Below are positions 1 through 5,894 of a stretch of 27,590 nucleotides of DNA, piece by piece. The translations under genes were made by a program, and so were the position numbers. The notes under the pieces are model-generated. The model was not told where the DNA came from. It worked only from the letters and a program-made list of their open reading frames with translations, and did not search any database. This stretch comes from a virus, in the IMG/VR virus record IMGVR_UViG_3300028925_001614, positions 1-27,590 of that record. The stretch is one strand, 5' to 3'. Positions within the stretch are counted from its first letter, which is position 1. The number at the start of each line of letters is the position of its first letter.

Positions 1-10
1 CTAGTTTCAT
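1..10 (-). CDS. Possible start of a further leftward gene, cut by the window edge
   Basis: An ATG on the minus strand (bases 10-8) overlaps the TGA stop of the 359-aa gene in the ATGA arrangement used at several other gene junctions in this window. Only three codons (M, K, L) are visible, so nothing can be said about the product. Confidence 0.3.
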
Positions 11-1086
11 GTGCCATTTAAAACTTTAACCTCACTAGGATTTTTTGTCTTGGGTAAATTTTTGCTGTCATAGTATTCGATGTCGTCAAAGAGTTTTACC
101 TCATTGCCATCTGCATCTTTGATAATTCTAAAACTATCAGGGTTATCAAGTTTAACAAAAACCTCTTCGTTAATAGTGGTTGCTTTGCCATTTTTAATTT
201 CCTTTACACCATAACCTTGTGAGTCCACAAAAACATTTTGTTTCTTAGGATTGAAACGAAAAATCTCATCAGGATCAAAAATGTCTAATTCATCGTAGAT
301 ACCACGCACAGCAGCCATTGGGAACTTGGCTTTAGTTCCACTAGCAATAGAATCTCTAGCTGTTTGATTTACTTTAAGCTCAATGGGTACACCATTGGAT
401 TTAAGTGTAACAGCAGGGTCATAAGTTATAGCTTTACCATCACCAATCAATGATTGAGCTTGGGTAGGCTTGCCAGTTTTTATTAAAATAGGTACATCGT
501 GAATTGTTTGAGCTTTAAACTTTTCTAGCTCAGGATCATCAAAAGAACTTGCAAGGTTTCTGCGTACCTCAACAATCTTGCCTTCTTTTATCTTGTTAGG
601 AGCAAGCATTTTTTTCGTAGCTTCTTGAGTTCCTGCTGTAGCTTTGCCTTGTTTCATTAAGTCTTGAGCTTTTTGTATTATGTTTAGTGATGCTATGCCT
701 CGACCAACACCACTGACTGCCTTTAAACCTGTTCCTGCTGTAGCTCCTAGTACAGGACCTATCATTGGAGTAGCATACAAAGCATCACCTGCCATGCCTA
801 AACCTTGCATACTGGCATCAAAGTAATTGCCTTCTCTTAGGTTGGTAGACAAAGAAGGCATAGGATCACCTGAAAAAGCATCTATCAGATCAACCTCACT
901 AGAAGGAAAGCTAGGATAATTACCACTGACATCAGGAATACTAGAGCCGGGTGCTAGGAACGATGCCATGTAGGTAGCTTGGGCAGGAGTGGGTGCGATT
1001 GTGTCTGCAACCTGTTGGCGTTGATCTTGTTGCAATTGTTTGGTTTGCAAGTAACGACCAAATATGTCTATGTCTTCCAGTGCCAT
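7..1086 (-). CDS. Hypothetical 359-aa protein, possibly virion-associated
   Basis: I do not recognise a family. The N-terminal 75 residues are polar and proline/serine-containing. Residues about 93-132 form a glycine/alanine-rich hydrophobic stretch (two short segments broken by glycines), resembling the membrane-active segments in internal or ejected virion proteins of podoviruses. The C-terminal half is charged, with alternating short strands and lysine-rich turns (for example FVDSQGYGVKEIKNGK). There is no signal peptide and no catalytic motif that I can name. The ATG lies 4 nt after the stop of the 55-aa gene and has no good Shine-Dalgarno, suggesting translation coupled to the upstream genes. 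It ends in an ATGA overlap with whatever follows to the left. A structural role is inference from composition only. Confidence 0.6.
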   Translation of the reverse strand: MALEDIDIFGRYLQTKQLQQDQRQQVADTIAPTPAQATYMASFLAPGSSIPDVSGNYPSFPSSEVDLIDAFSGDPMPSLSTNLREGNYFDASMQGLGMAGDALYATPMIGPVLGATAGTGLKAVSGVGRGIASLNIIQKAQDLMKQGKATAGTQEATKKMLAPNKIKEGKIVEVRRNLASSFDDPELEKFKAQTIHDVPILIKTGKPTQAQSLIGDGKAITYDPAVTLKSNGVPIELKVNQTARDSIASGTKAKFPMAAVRGIYDELDIFDPDEIFRFNPKKQNVFVDSQGYGVKEIKNGKATTINEEVFVKLDNPDSFRIIKDADGNEVKLFDDIEYYDSKNLPKTKNPSEVKVLNGT

Positions 1087-1090
1087 ATTA

Positions 1091-1258
1091 TTAAGACATG
1101 GCTTTTTTCTTGGCTGACTTACTCAAGTCACCATAATGAAATAACCTTACGCTAGTTTTAGTGTGTGCTTTGTTTGTATGCAAAGTACCATTAGCCATTT
1201 TATGGGAACTGCCTTTGTGCTCACTGCCATCTTTTTTATAATGTTTAACGCCTTTCAT
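1091..1258 (-). CDS. Small basic His/Lys-rich protein (55 aa)
   Basis: The reading frame is open further upstream to 1315, but I place the start at the ATG at 1258-1256, because it overlaps the TGA of the nuclease gene as ATGA, the coupling used elsewhere here. The product begins MKGVKHYKKDGSEHKGSSHK and is very rich in lysine and histidine, with a HYKKDG...HKMANGTLHT pattern of short strand-turn repeats. Small proteins of this style recur in marine phage genomes, to my recollection, without a known function. High positive charge suggests nucleic-acid binding, but that is inference. It has no cysteines or membrane segment. Confidence 0.65.
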   Translation of the reverse strand: MKGVKHYKKDGSEHKGSSHKMANGTLHTNKAHTKTSVRLFHYGDLSKSAKKKAMS

Positions 1259-1674
1259 TTGTCTTGGTTCCTTTGTTCGTAAATGTTCCAATTTAACTTT
1301 AACACATCTAACCATTCTGCCAATGGCAAGACTGCAATCTTTTGATTGTCTTCTTCCCAGTCAGTGTTAATCGCATACAGTGGAACGCACACTCGAATAG
1401 GCACACGATTAAATTTGTAGATGAGCACAGGTATATCACCTTTGGCTGAATCGCACACTTGTCGCCACCAATCTGTTTTTATCCAATTGCCTTCTTTGTA
1501 AGACTTGCACTCGACAGCATGAAATGGAATGGGCACATCACATTGACCTGCCTCTTGGTACTGATCTAAGTTTCGTTTGCAAGAGTAGTCCAAACCATTG
1601 TCTGTAAAGAATTGATTAAGGATGTTTACTACCTCTCTTTCAAAAGAGGCACCTTTGTTTCTTGAATTGACCAT
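1255..1674 (-). CDS. PD-(D/E)XK-type nuclease, possibly a Holliday-junction resolvase
   Basis: 139 aa. The N-terminus NSRNKGASFEREV (residues 3-15) carries the acidic residues E12/E14 after a basic GxxFE helix. Then come D46 (QCDVPIP) and the E55-C-K57 signature (HAVECKSYK), followed by a hydrophobic strand (IPVLIYKF, about 81-88). This order, E...D...ExK, is the core of the PD-(D/E)XK superfamily; the size and the N-terminal GxxFE helix fit phage Holliday-junction resolvases or structure-specific endonucleases. It would cut branched DNA before packaging, with two-metal catalysis. A VRR-NUC or restriction-like nuclease is an alternative. The ATG at 1674 is the only reasonable start and has no Shine-Dalgarno; a TATACT box lies 7 bp upstream, so the mRNA may be leaderless. 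It is coupled to the 55-aa gene by an ATGA overlap. Confidence 0.8.
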   Translation of the reverse strand: MVNSRNKGASFEREVVNILNQFFTDNGLDYSCKRNLDQYQEAGQCDVPIPFHAVECKSYKEGNWIKTDWWRQVCDSAKGDIPVLIYKFNRVPIRVCVPLYAINTDWEEDNQKIAVLPLAEWLDVLKLNWNIYEQRNQDK

Positions 1675-1681
1675 GGCAAAA

Positions 1682-1710
1682 AGTATATCACTGGATCAAA
1701 GTCATGTGTA
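1682..1710 (-). promoter_or_regulatory. Candidate promoter for the nuclease gene
   Basis: On the minus strand, TATACT (1687-1682) is preceded after 17 bp by TACACA (1710-1705, 4 of 6 matches to TTGACA). The predicted start point falls at or next to the ATG at 1674, implying a leaderless or nearly leaderless transcript. A TTGCACAAA motif (1716-1724) sits just upstream of the -35. Confidence 0.45.
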
Positions 1711-1715
1711 ATTTT

Positions 1716-1724
1716 TTGCACAAA
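1716..1724 (+). repeat. TTGCACAAA motif, copy 1
   Basis: Exact 9-mer in the gap between the metalloprotease and nuclease genes. The same 9-mer, in either orientation, occurs at 2891-2899, 2936-2944, 3177-3185 and 13026-13034, always outside genes. Candidate operator. Confidence 0.5.
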
Positions 1725-1726
1725 GT

Positions 1727-1749
1727 AGACCCTCCACTACAGAGGGTCT
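1727..1749. terminator. Hairpin between metalloprotease and nuclease genes, probable terminator
   Basis: Inverted repeat AGACCCTC / GAGGGTCT (8 bp, GC-containing) with a 7-base loop. On the plus strand it is followed by TTTT, giving a typical intrinsic terminator. On the minus strand, the direction of the neighbouring genes, it is followed by ACTTTG, so termination there would be weaker. It lies 18 bp past the metalloprotease stop and upstream of the candidate nuclease promoter, so it plausibly separates two leftward units. Confidence 0.55.
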
Positions 1750-1766
1750 TTTCGAATGGTTCAGGA

Positions 1767-2588
1767 TCAGTAGTTCATCTTCCATTCATCCAACTTGCCC
1801 TGCTTCTTTAACTCCAAGCCTTCTTGAATTAAATACCACCACTGTTGCCAAGTCTTGTTCCTAGAACACTGGTCATAATCATTGGGTGGGTTGTCATCAA
1901 TACAAACATACCTATCTGAAGTCGAGCAGTAACCATCCGAGTATCTTTCATCATAGACAAACTCATCATTCTCTTTTGCCCATTGCATCACCTTGCCTTC
2001 CCAATCAATCTTTTCCTTTGGCTCCCTGACTGGAAGTGGATCAAGATACTTGGTGGCTCGTTTCTCCTCAGAGTGAACTCGCTCATACTGTCGAATCTCT
2101 TTCTCGACCTTGGCAACATTGGTATTGGCAAGTTTGAGTTTCTTGCTCCAAGCCTTTTGTCGTTTCAACATTCGCTCATACCTTTGAGCAACTTTGTTGA
2201 TTCGCTTCTTCACCTTGGTTACCTTCTTCATCTCACCAACATCAAAGTTCTCTCTGACATCAGCCATTTGCTTTTCGCTCAATGGATGCCTTGGAAACTG
2301 ATGGTGGTTATAACCATAGTTGTGCATCAGTTCGTGAGCGAACAGTTGACTTAATGAGTCAATACTAATCTCATCTGATATAGACAAGAACATATCCCAC
2401 CCACTACCCCATTTACCCAAGTAAGCTCGACCACTGTAAGTAGAAGTGGTTTTGCTTTGGACTTGAATATTCAAGGTTTTCCAATACGAGAGTTGCCCCT
2501 CATCCTGAGCCACTTGTTTATGTATAAAACTAAACAAGGACCTTAACTTTCCAGTATCAAAACTAGAAGTGTTTTTTATTATTTTCAT
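1767..2588 (-). CDS. Metzincin-like zinc metalloprotease with coiled coil
   Basis: 273 aa. Residues 85-95 read HELMHNYGYNH, matching the HExxHxxGxxH zinc-binding consensus of metzincin-type metallopeptidases; H85, H89 and H95 would bind zinc and E86 would act as general base. The preceding SDEISIDSLSQLFA helps define the active-site helix. A further H96 follows directly. Residues about 118-175 are a lysine/glutamate-rich helix likely to form a coiled coil. The C-terminal part is acidic and aromatic, with cysteines and a WQQWWYLIQEGLE helix. There is no signal peptide, so it probably acts in the host cytoplasm or as a virion-borne protein. The substrate is unknown. The start is supported by GGAGG three bases before the ATG. 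It follows the zinc-ribbon gene by 9 bp. Confidence 0.7.
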   Translation of the reverse strand: MKIIKNTSSFDTGKLRSLFSFIHKQVAQDEGQLSYWKTLNIQVQSKTTSTYSGRAYLGKWGSGWDMFLSISDEISIDSLSQLFAHELMHNYGYNHHQFPRHPLSEKQMADVRENFDVGEMKKVTKVKKRINKVAQRYERMLKRQKAWSKKLKLANTNVAKVEKEIRQYERVHSEEKRATKYLDPLPVREPKEKIDWEGKVMQWAKENDEFVYDERYSDGYCSTSDRYVCIDDNPPNDYDQCSRNKTWQQWWYLIQEGLELKKQGKLDEWKMNY

Positions 2589-2597
2589 TTGCCTCCA

Positions 2598-2810
2598 TTA
2601 TCTTATTGACTCCCCAACACCAAGACCTTTATCGGTATTGGTATTGCACTTGCCACAAGTATACTCAATGGCAGACCAGTTATGGTCAGGTCTAAATGTA
2701 ATTCCATTACATTCATACATTTCCCATTCGCTTCCCCAAAATCTTCTTTCGCCAGTGTGTTTGCCAAAGTTAATTTTGTCATTACATTCTTTACATTTCT
2801 TAATTTCCAT
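2598..2810 (-). CDS. Small zinc-ribbon protein (70 aa)
   Basis: An in-frame ATG exists at 2837, but I choose 2810 because AAGGGA lies 6 bases upstream of it and the protein then begins MEIKKCKECNDK. Cysteine pairs C6-x2-C9 and C52-x2-C55 make a treble-clef or zinc-ribbon-like site; C34 lies between. The region between has several aromatics (RRFWGSEWEMYEC). Such small zinc proteins in phages often bind nucleic acid or a host protein; the role here is unknown. It is the first gene after the long non-coding region and sits under a good promoter (-10 at 2871-2876), so it probably leads the 2810-1767 unit with the metalloprotease. Confidence 0.65.
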   Translation of the reverse strand: MEIKKCKECNDKINFGKHTGERRFWGSEWEMYECNGITFRPDHNWSAIEYTCGKCNTNTDKGLGVGESIR

Positions 2811-2870
2811 ATGCTTTCCCTTATGAAAATTGGGCAACTTTATATTCTTATAAAATCTTGACCCAAATGT

Positions 2871-2899
2871 ATTATAACATAGTTTATAAATTTGTGCAA
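2871..2899 (-). promoter_or_regulatory. Promoter of the zinc-ribbon/metalloprotease unit
   Basis: On the minus strand TTGCAC (2899-2894), 17 bp, then a perfect TATAAT (2876-2871). The predicted start is near 2864, leaving a leader of about 50 nt to the ATG at 2810. The -35 overlaps the 9-mer TTGCACAAA. Confidence 0.6.
2891..2899 (-). repeat. TTGCACAAA motif, copy 2
   Basis: Exact 9-mer on the minus strand overlapping the -35 element of the 2871-2899 promoter. Confidence 0.5.
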
Positions 2900-2935
2900 C
2901 TTTGTATACATGACCAAATTAGGTGCAGTATTTTT

Positions 2936-2944
2936 TTTGTGCAA
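2936..2944 (-). repeat. TTGCACAAA motif, copy 3
   Basis: Exact 9-mer on the minus strand within the T-rich part of the non-coding region, 36 bp upstream of the promoter -35. A one-base variant (TTGCATAA) follows at about 2963. Confidence 0.45.
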
Positions 2945-3165
2945 AATTTTACACAAATTTTTTTGCATAATTTTTTTTGGAATTTTTTTGGGTTGAGTTT
3001 TTTTGGTGATTCAGTGTACCTGACTTGCTTATAAAGGTGACGCCACCAACCAACCTATATATAGGGGTGTAGGGGTCGGAAGAATAAACGATCTGAGAGA
3101 AAAGCCGACTCCTATAGGGTTCCTTCCAATAGGTTTGGCGTAGCTGTGACACCTATGCACACAGA

Positions 3166-3183
3166 TGTGCAAATGATTGCACA
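3166..3183. repeat. Inverted repeat TGTGCAA-N4-TTGCACA (includes TTGCACAAA copy 4)
   Basis: Perfect 7-bp arms (3166-3172 and 3177-3183) around ATGA. The right arm extends to TTGCACAAA (3177-3185). The two-fold symmetry suggests the recognition site of a dimeric regulator, and the single copies elsewhere would be half sites. Confidence 0.5.
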
Positions 3184-3301
3184 AAGGAATACATAAGAAT
3201 ACAGGCGTAAGCCTTTGATCTGTGGTGCTTTTTTGGTCAGGTCGAGTTTTTTAAAAGAAATGAAAAAGAAATCAAGAGGTCGCTAATACTTAGTTAAAGT
3301 G

Positions 3302-3811
3302 CTACATGTCCTTGGGCGAGTAAGTATCGCTGTCGCCTCCTAAGAGCTTCGCTAAACGATCCTTAATATCATCCCTTGACATGGCATCAAGGTTGGCATT
3401 TATGTTGAGAGATTGAGTCTTATGAACTGATAGTCCTGCGAGTTGATTGAGCTCCTTGATAGCAGACACAGCGGCATTGAGTTGTCCTGATTCAAACGCT
3501 TGTTCAGTGATCTTCCACAACATCGTGCCAGTCTTTTGTGGAGTGATGGCATACTTCTCAGCTAACTCATCTTGTTTAATCCTGATAGCTTTGGTGACAT
3601 GAGGTTGGTCTTTACCATTGAGCATCTTGTTAGCGGCTACGGCTGGAAACTCATACCCTGCTCGTCTCGCCGCTTCTGTTTGCGAACAAGAACCCTCAGT
3701 GTAATGCCACACAAAAGCGTTCTGCATTTCAGTAAGGTTTAACTCAGGGTCTTTCTCAAACTGCCTTGGAGTATCTGTCAGTGTTGTCTTATCTTTCTTA
3801 GGTCTGCCCAT
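3302..3811 (-). CDS. terS: Terminase small subunit
   Basis: 169 aa, a normal length for the Terminase_2 family. After a basic N-terminus (MGRPKKDK) comes the characteristic helix-turn-helix region at about 27-60 (LTEMQNAFVWHYTEG, then QTEAARRAGY), followed by NKMLNGKDQPHVTKAIRIKQ and the central helices through AVSAIKELNQLAGL, then a charged tail. It would form a ring that recognises phage DNA and delivers it to the large terminase. The large subunit is not next to it and was not found in the window. The ATG overlaps the upstream stop (TAATG at 3813-3809). Downstream lies the 491-bp non-coding region, a plausible place for the packaging site. Confidence 0.85.
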   Translation of the reverse strand: MGRPKKDKTTLTDTPRQFEKDPELNLTEMQNAFVWHYTEGSCSQTEAARRAGYEFPAVAANKMLNGKDQPHVTKAIRIKQDELAEKYAITPQKTGTMLWKITEQAFESGQLNAAVSAIKELNQLAGLSVHKTQSLNINANLDAMSRDDIKDRLAKLLGGDSDTYSPKDM

Positions 3812-4050
3812 TAATATATCTTCTTGATCTCGTAGTTAAAATCCTCAACGCTACTGAACTCATAAGTCTGCCCATTAATATCTGTGCCTGATAGGAAGCT
3901 GTTAGTCATCTTCTTAATCTTCTTCAATGAAACCATGATGTGTGGTTTACCATTGGGAAACAACTTACCATTGTTCAAGTAGATTGTTACATCGTATTGT
4001 TCTTTGGTTATCTTGTTGAACCATTCAACTAATTTAGTGACAACAGACAT
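3811..4050 (-). CDS. Hypothetical 79-aa protein upstream of terS
   Basis: No recognised family. The sequence is mixed: an N-terminal amphipathic helix (KLVEWFNKITKEQ), a strand-rich middle (YDVTIYLNNG, PHIMVSLKKIKK) and a C-terminal TYEFSSVEDFNYEIKKIY. It looks like a small alpha/beta cytoplasmic protein. Both ends are joined by TAATG overlaps to the 64-aa gene before it and terS after it, so the three are co-translated. A terminase accessory role is only suggested by position. Confidence 0.6.
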   Translation of the reverse strand: MSVVTKLVEWFNKITKEQYDVTIYLNNGKLFPNGKPHIMVSLKKIKKMTNSFLSGTDINGQTYEFSSVEDFNYEIKKIY

Positions 4051-4244
4051 TACTTAATTCCTTTGTAGATAACTTCGTCTTTCTTTCTACGATCTTCAAA
4101 GACTTTAACTTGTTTGCCACCAGTCAATGTGTGAATCCAATTGTCCTCACCAAATGTGTGCGAGAGACTTACAATTTTATTCTTCTTCTTTTCTTCTGCT
4201 ATTTCTTCTCGCCTATCGTCTACCATTTTATTATTCTCAGTCAT
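4050..4244 (-). CDS. Hypothetical charged 64-aa protein
   Basis: Begins MTENNKMVDDRREEIAEEKKKNKIV, a highly charged helix, followed by HTFGEDNWIHTLTGGKQVKVFEDRRKKDEVIYKGIK, which reads as a few short strands. No family recognised. AAGGAG lies 8 bases before the ATG, so this is the entry point of translation for the 64-aa / 79-aa / terS set. The 194 bases upstream are non-coding, with alternating TA stretches and tandem heptamers that may control it. Confidence 0.6.
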   Translation of the reverse strand: MTENNKMVDDRREEIAEEKKKNKIVSLSHTFGEDNWIHTLTGGKQVKVFEDRRKKDEVIYKGIK

Positions 4245-4438
4245 TCTATCTACTCCTTGGCTTACGCCATTTTAAAATCTATCAGTGTACAGTGCACAGT
4301 GTATAGCTATCTCCACTACCCCTCGTCTATCAGTCGCATAAACGCCTATTTGTGCTGTTATGTACTGTATATATATATTCTCTTATATAGTATATACCTA
4401 ACACTACCTATAGGCTTTAGCCTTTATTCTATATGGCT
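4245..4438. other. 194-bp non-coding gap upstream of the terS unit
   Basis: No gene. It holds long alternating TA stretches (about 4371-4406), a CCTATAGG palindrome (4407-4414), also present at 3111-3118 on the other side of terS, a short AGGCT/AGCCT inverted repeat beside it, and tandem heptamers (4283-4303). Several -10-like boxes such as TATACT occur on the minus strand, but I find no convincing -35. Confidence 0.4.
4283..4303. repeat. Three tandem heptamers (CAGTGTA/CAGTGCA)
   Basis: CAGTGTA, CAGTGCA and CAGTGTA follow one another without gaps; the middle unit differs at one base. They lie 39-60 bases upstream of the start of the 64-aa gene, so they could bind a regulator of the terS unit. 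Short enough that chance is not excluded. Confidence 0.45.
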
Positions 4439-4570
4439 TTACCCACAGGGTGTCATTTGCCTAGCTATACCCTTTTTAGCACACTCTACCCTGTTTCCAC
4501 TGCCATCCTTGTAAAAACTAACCTGACTCAGTGTTTTACAAACAGTGCGAGGTAAGTGAGTGCCACTCAT
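4439..4570 (-). CDS. Small 43-aa protein with three cysteines
   Basis: This reading frame starts at an ATG that overlaps the stop of the upstream zinc-ribbon gene (TAATG), as at other junctions in this phage, which is the main reason to believe it. The product begins MSGTHLPRTVCKTLSQVSFY and ends ARQMTPCG; cysteines are at 11, 31 and 42. It is basic and has no membrane segment. No family recognised. It may be part of the same small set as the 55-aa zinc protein and the ABC-GNAT fusion, or may be a chance frame. Confidence 0.45.
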   Translation of the reverse strand: MSGTHLPRTVCKTLSQVSFYKDGSGNRVECAKKGIARQMTPCG

Positions 4571-4737
4571 TACTTCGAGCCTTCGTCTTTGATCTTCTTT
4601 GGGAGCGTGGTCACAATTACTTGTGCATCACAGTCAGGACAGTGCAAATTAGTTTCCAACACATACTGACCATCTTCATCTTCGATGTTTTCGTCTCCAC
4701 CCCATATGAGGTCGTAATTGCAATGCCAACATTTCAT
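4570..4737 (-). CDS. Small zinc-ribbon protein (55 aa) downstream of ABC-GNAT
   Basis: Begins MKCWHCNYDLIWGG and contains C3-x2-C6 and C33-x2-C36 (LHCPDCDAQV), an evident two-knuckle zinc ribbon with an acidic linker between (about 15-30, GDENIEDEDGQY). The ATG overlaps the TGA of the ABC-GNAT gene (ATGA at 4737-4734), so the two are translated together. Zinc ribbons of this kind often bind RNA, DNA or a partner protein; coupling to the ABC-GNAT fusion makes a partner role a fair guess. No closer assignment is possible. Confidence 0.7.
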   Translation of the reverse strand: MKCWHCNYDLIWGGDENIEDEDGQYVLETNLHCPDCDAQVIVTTLPKKIKDEGSK

Positions 4738-5894
4738 GTTTGTTCTCCAAATAAATCTTGTTGTTTATATTCTTCTTTCTTCATCCAAATAGGATCATAG
4801 GATTTATTGTCAGGACCTATGTACTCATGTGAATAGCATATTCTTTCTACATCCAATGTCATATGATGCCATTCTTTCTTCACATTCTTTCGTCTTGCCT
4901 TCTGTCGATCAACCAAATTGGTAGAAGTAGCTCTCCACAATGGACTGTGTTGTCTGTATTCTCCCATTCTCATGTGTGCTGTCTTAGAGAAATACCTGTA
5001 GCCATCTTCGATGTGTATGTCTGCAATGGCATCTGAAAATCTAACGCCAATGCCAAGACCTTGAAAGTCAGGCAATATCACAGTCCTACATCCTCTCCAT
5101 TTCTTTCTAGTATCGCCTTCATACAAGCCTGGTATTTTGCCCGGTAGACTGATGCTTGCTCCGAAGCCTACGAGTTGACCTTCCCACACACAACAAAAAC
5201 ACCTAATTGCGTTTGGTATGTTTGCTGTTAGATAGTGATGTTTCGCAAACATTGACCACAAAGATTTATCGCATCGGTATACCTGAACCTGTATAGGTTG
5301 CCGAAGTGACCCCCTTTTTAGCTCTTGAGTGTCAGTACAATACACCCAGTCAGGTTCTAACCAACTAAGTATATCCTCATGACAAGTCGCTAAAACTATG
5401 TTCTTAATGCCCTGTTTCTTTACATACTTTGACAAAGCCACAGAGCAACTTTTGGCTGTCTCTCTATTCACCACCGAAGTAAATTCATCTATCACAGCGT
5501 TGTCCTTAATTTTTCGTGCCATGTCTGCCCTGAATCCCTCGCCATTAGATAATACATGTCTAGGCTTTGCCCAAGATGGAATGGTGTTGAGTCCAACAGC
5601 ACTCAGTCTTTGGATTGCATCCTGTTCGTTTACAAAGTGCGATGCAACTGAATGTTTAGGATTCCAATCTAAAACCTCTTCAGTGCCAAATCTTTTTAGT
5701 AAAGTAGACTTGCCACTGCCACTTGAGCCAAAGATAACGCCTATAGAAAAATTGTTTTCTACATCAGGCATCTGTGGCACTTCAAAAGTTGTTTTGCCTT
5801 CGAAGTTGTAATCAAAATTCTTGTAAATAGTTTTATCTATCTCAGTCATTTCGACATTGGATTCTAATATTTCTTTTATTGGTTCTTCTATCAA
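4734..5894 (-). CDS. ABC-type ATPase fused to a GNAT acetyltransferase-like domain
   Basis: 386 aa. The N-terminal half is a soluble ABC ATPase: Walker A GSSGSGKST (56-64), signature-like LSNGE (115-119), Walker B AVIDEF (133-138) and an H-loop CHED (H172). No membrane segments, so not a transporter. The C-terminal half (about 205-345) resembles GNAT: strands around CFCCVWEGQLVGFGAS, then ILPDFQGLGIGVRFSD, whose QGLGIG (278-283) fits the acetyl-CoA pyrophosphate loop. This architecture is known as COG2401 (ABC-type ATPase fused to a predicted acetyltransferase), of unknown function. Start: TTG at 5894, overlapping the primase stop, with GGAG seven bases upstream; the next ATG would lose 15 residues. 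It is translationally coupled to the primase-helicase before it and the zinc ribbon after it. Candidate target: an RNA, protein or small molecule of host or phage. Confidence 0.8.
   Translation of the reverse strand: MIEEPIKEILESNVEMTEIDKTIYKNFDYNFEGKTTFEVPQMPDVENNFSIGVIFGSSGSGKSTLLKRFGTEEVLDWNPKHSVASHFVNEQDAIQRLSAVGLNTIPSWAKPRHVLSNGEGFRADMARKIKDNAVIDEFTSVVNRETAKSCSVALSKYVKKQGIKNIVLATCHEDILSWLEPDWVYCTDTQELKRGSLRQPIQVQVYRCDKSLWSMFAKHHYLTANIPNAIRCFCCVWEGQLVGFGASISLPGKIPGLYEGDTRKKWRGCRTVILPDFQGLGIGVRFSDAIADIHIEDGYRYFSKTAHMRMGEYRQHSPLWRATSTNLVDRQKARRKNVKKEWHHMTLDVERICYSHEYIGPDNKSYDPIWMKKEEYKQQDLFGEQT

Larger units (their letters stand above)
2811..3301. other. 491-bp non-coding region with A/T tracts and palindromes
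   Basis: No convincing gene. From the right: a T-rich part, an inverted repeat (3166-3183), a weak AGGC-GTAA-GCCT hairpin (3203-3214), the palindrome CCTATAGG (3111-3118), the 12-bp palindrome CCTATATATAGG (3054-3065), and five T runs of 7-8 bases (starting about 2931, 2958, 2971, 2983 and 2998), which are A tracts on the transcribed strand. The left end holds the promoter at 2871-2899. Location directly after the small terminase gene makes a packaging (pac/cos) or replication-control site a reasonable guess, but nothing here proves it. Confidence 0.5.

Noticed and set aside
3105-3118. CGACTCCTATAGGG on the plus strand, close to the T7 RNA polymerase promoter core
   Set aside because: It lacks one base of the T7 core, occurs once, points away from any plus-strand gene, and no phage RNA polymerase is seen in the window. 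Probably chance.
2949-3152. 67-aa open frame on the minus strand within the long non-coding region
   Set aside because: Its C-terminal half is just translation of A tracts (KNSTQKNSKKNYAKK), it has no ribosome site and crosses palindromes; better read as non-coding.
3203-3214. AGGC-GTAA-GCCT hairpin
   Set aside because: Only four base pairs and no run of T after it; too weak to call a terminator.
4110-4514. 134-aa plus-strand frame across the terS-upstream gap
   Set aside because: Overlaps better-supported minus-strand genes (4050-4244 and 4439-4570) and the product is an unnatural hydrophobic/tyrosine mix from TA-rich DNA.
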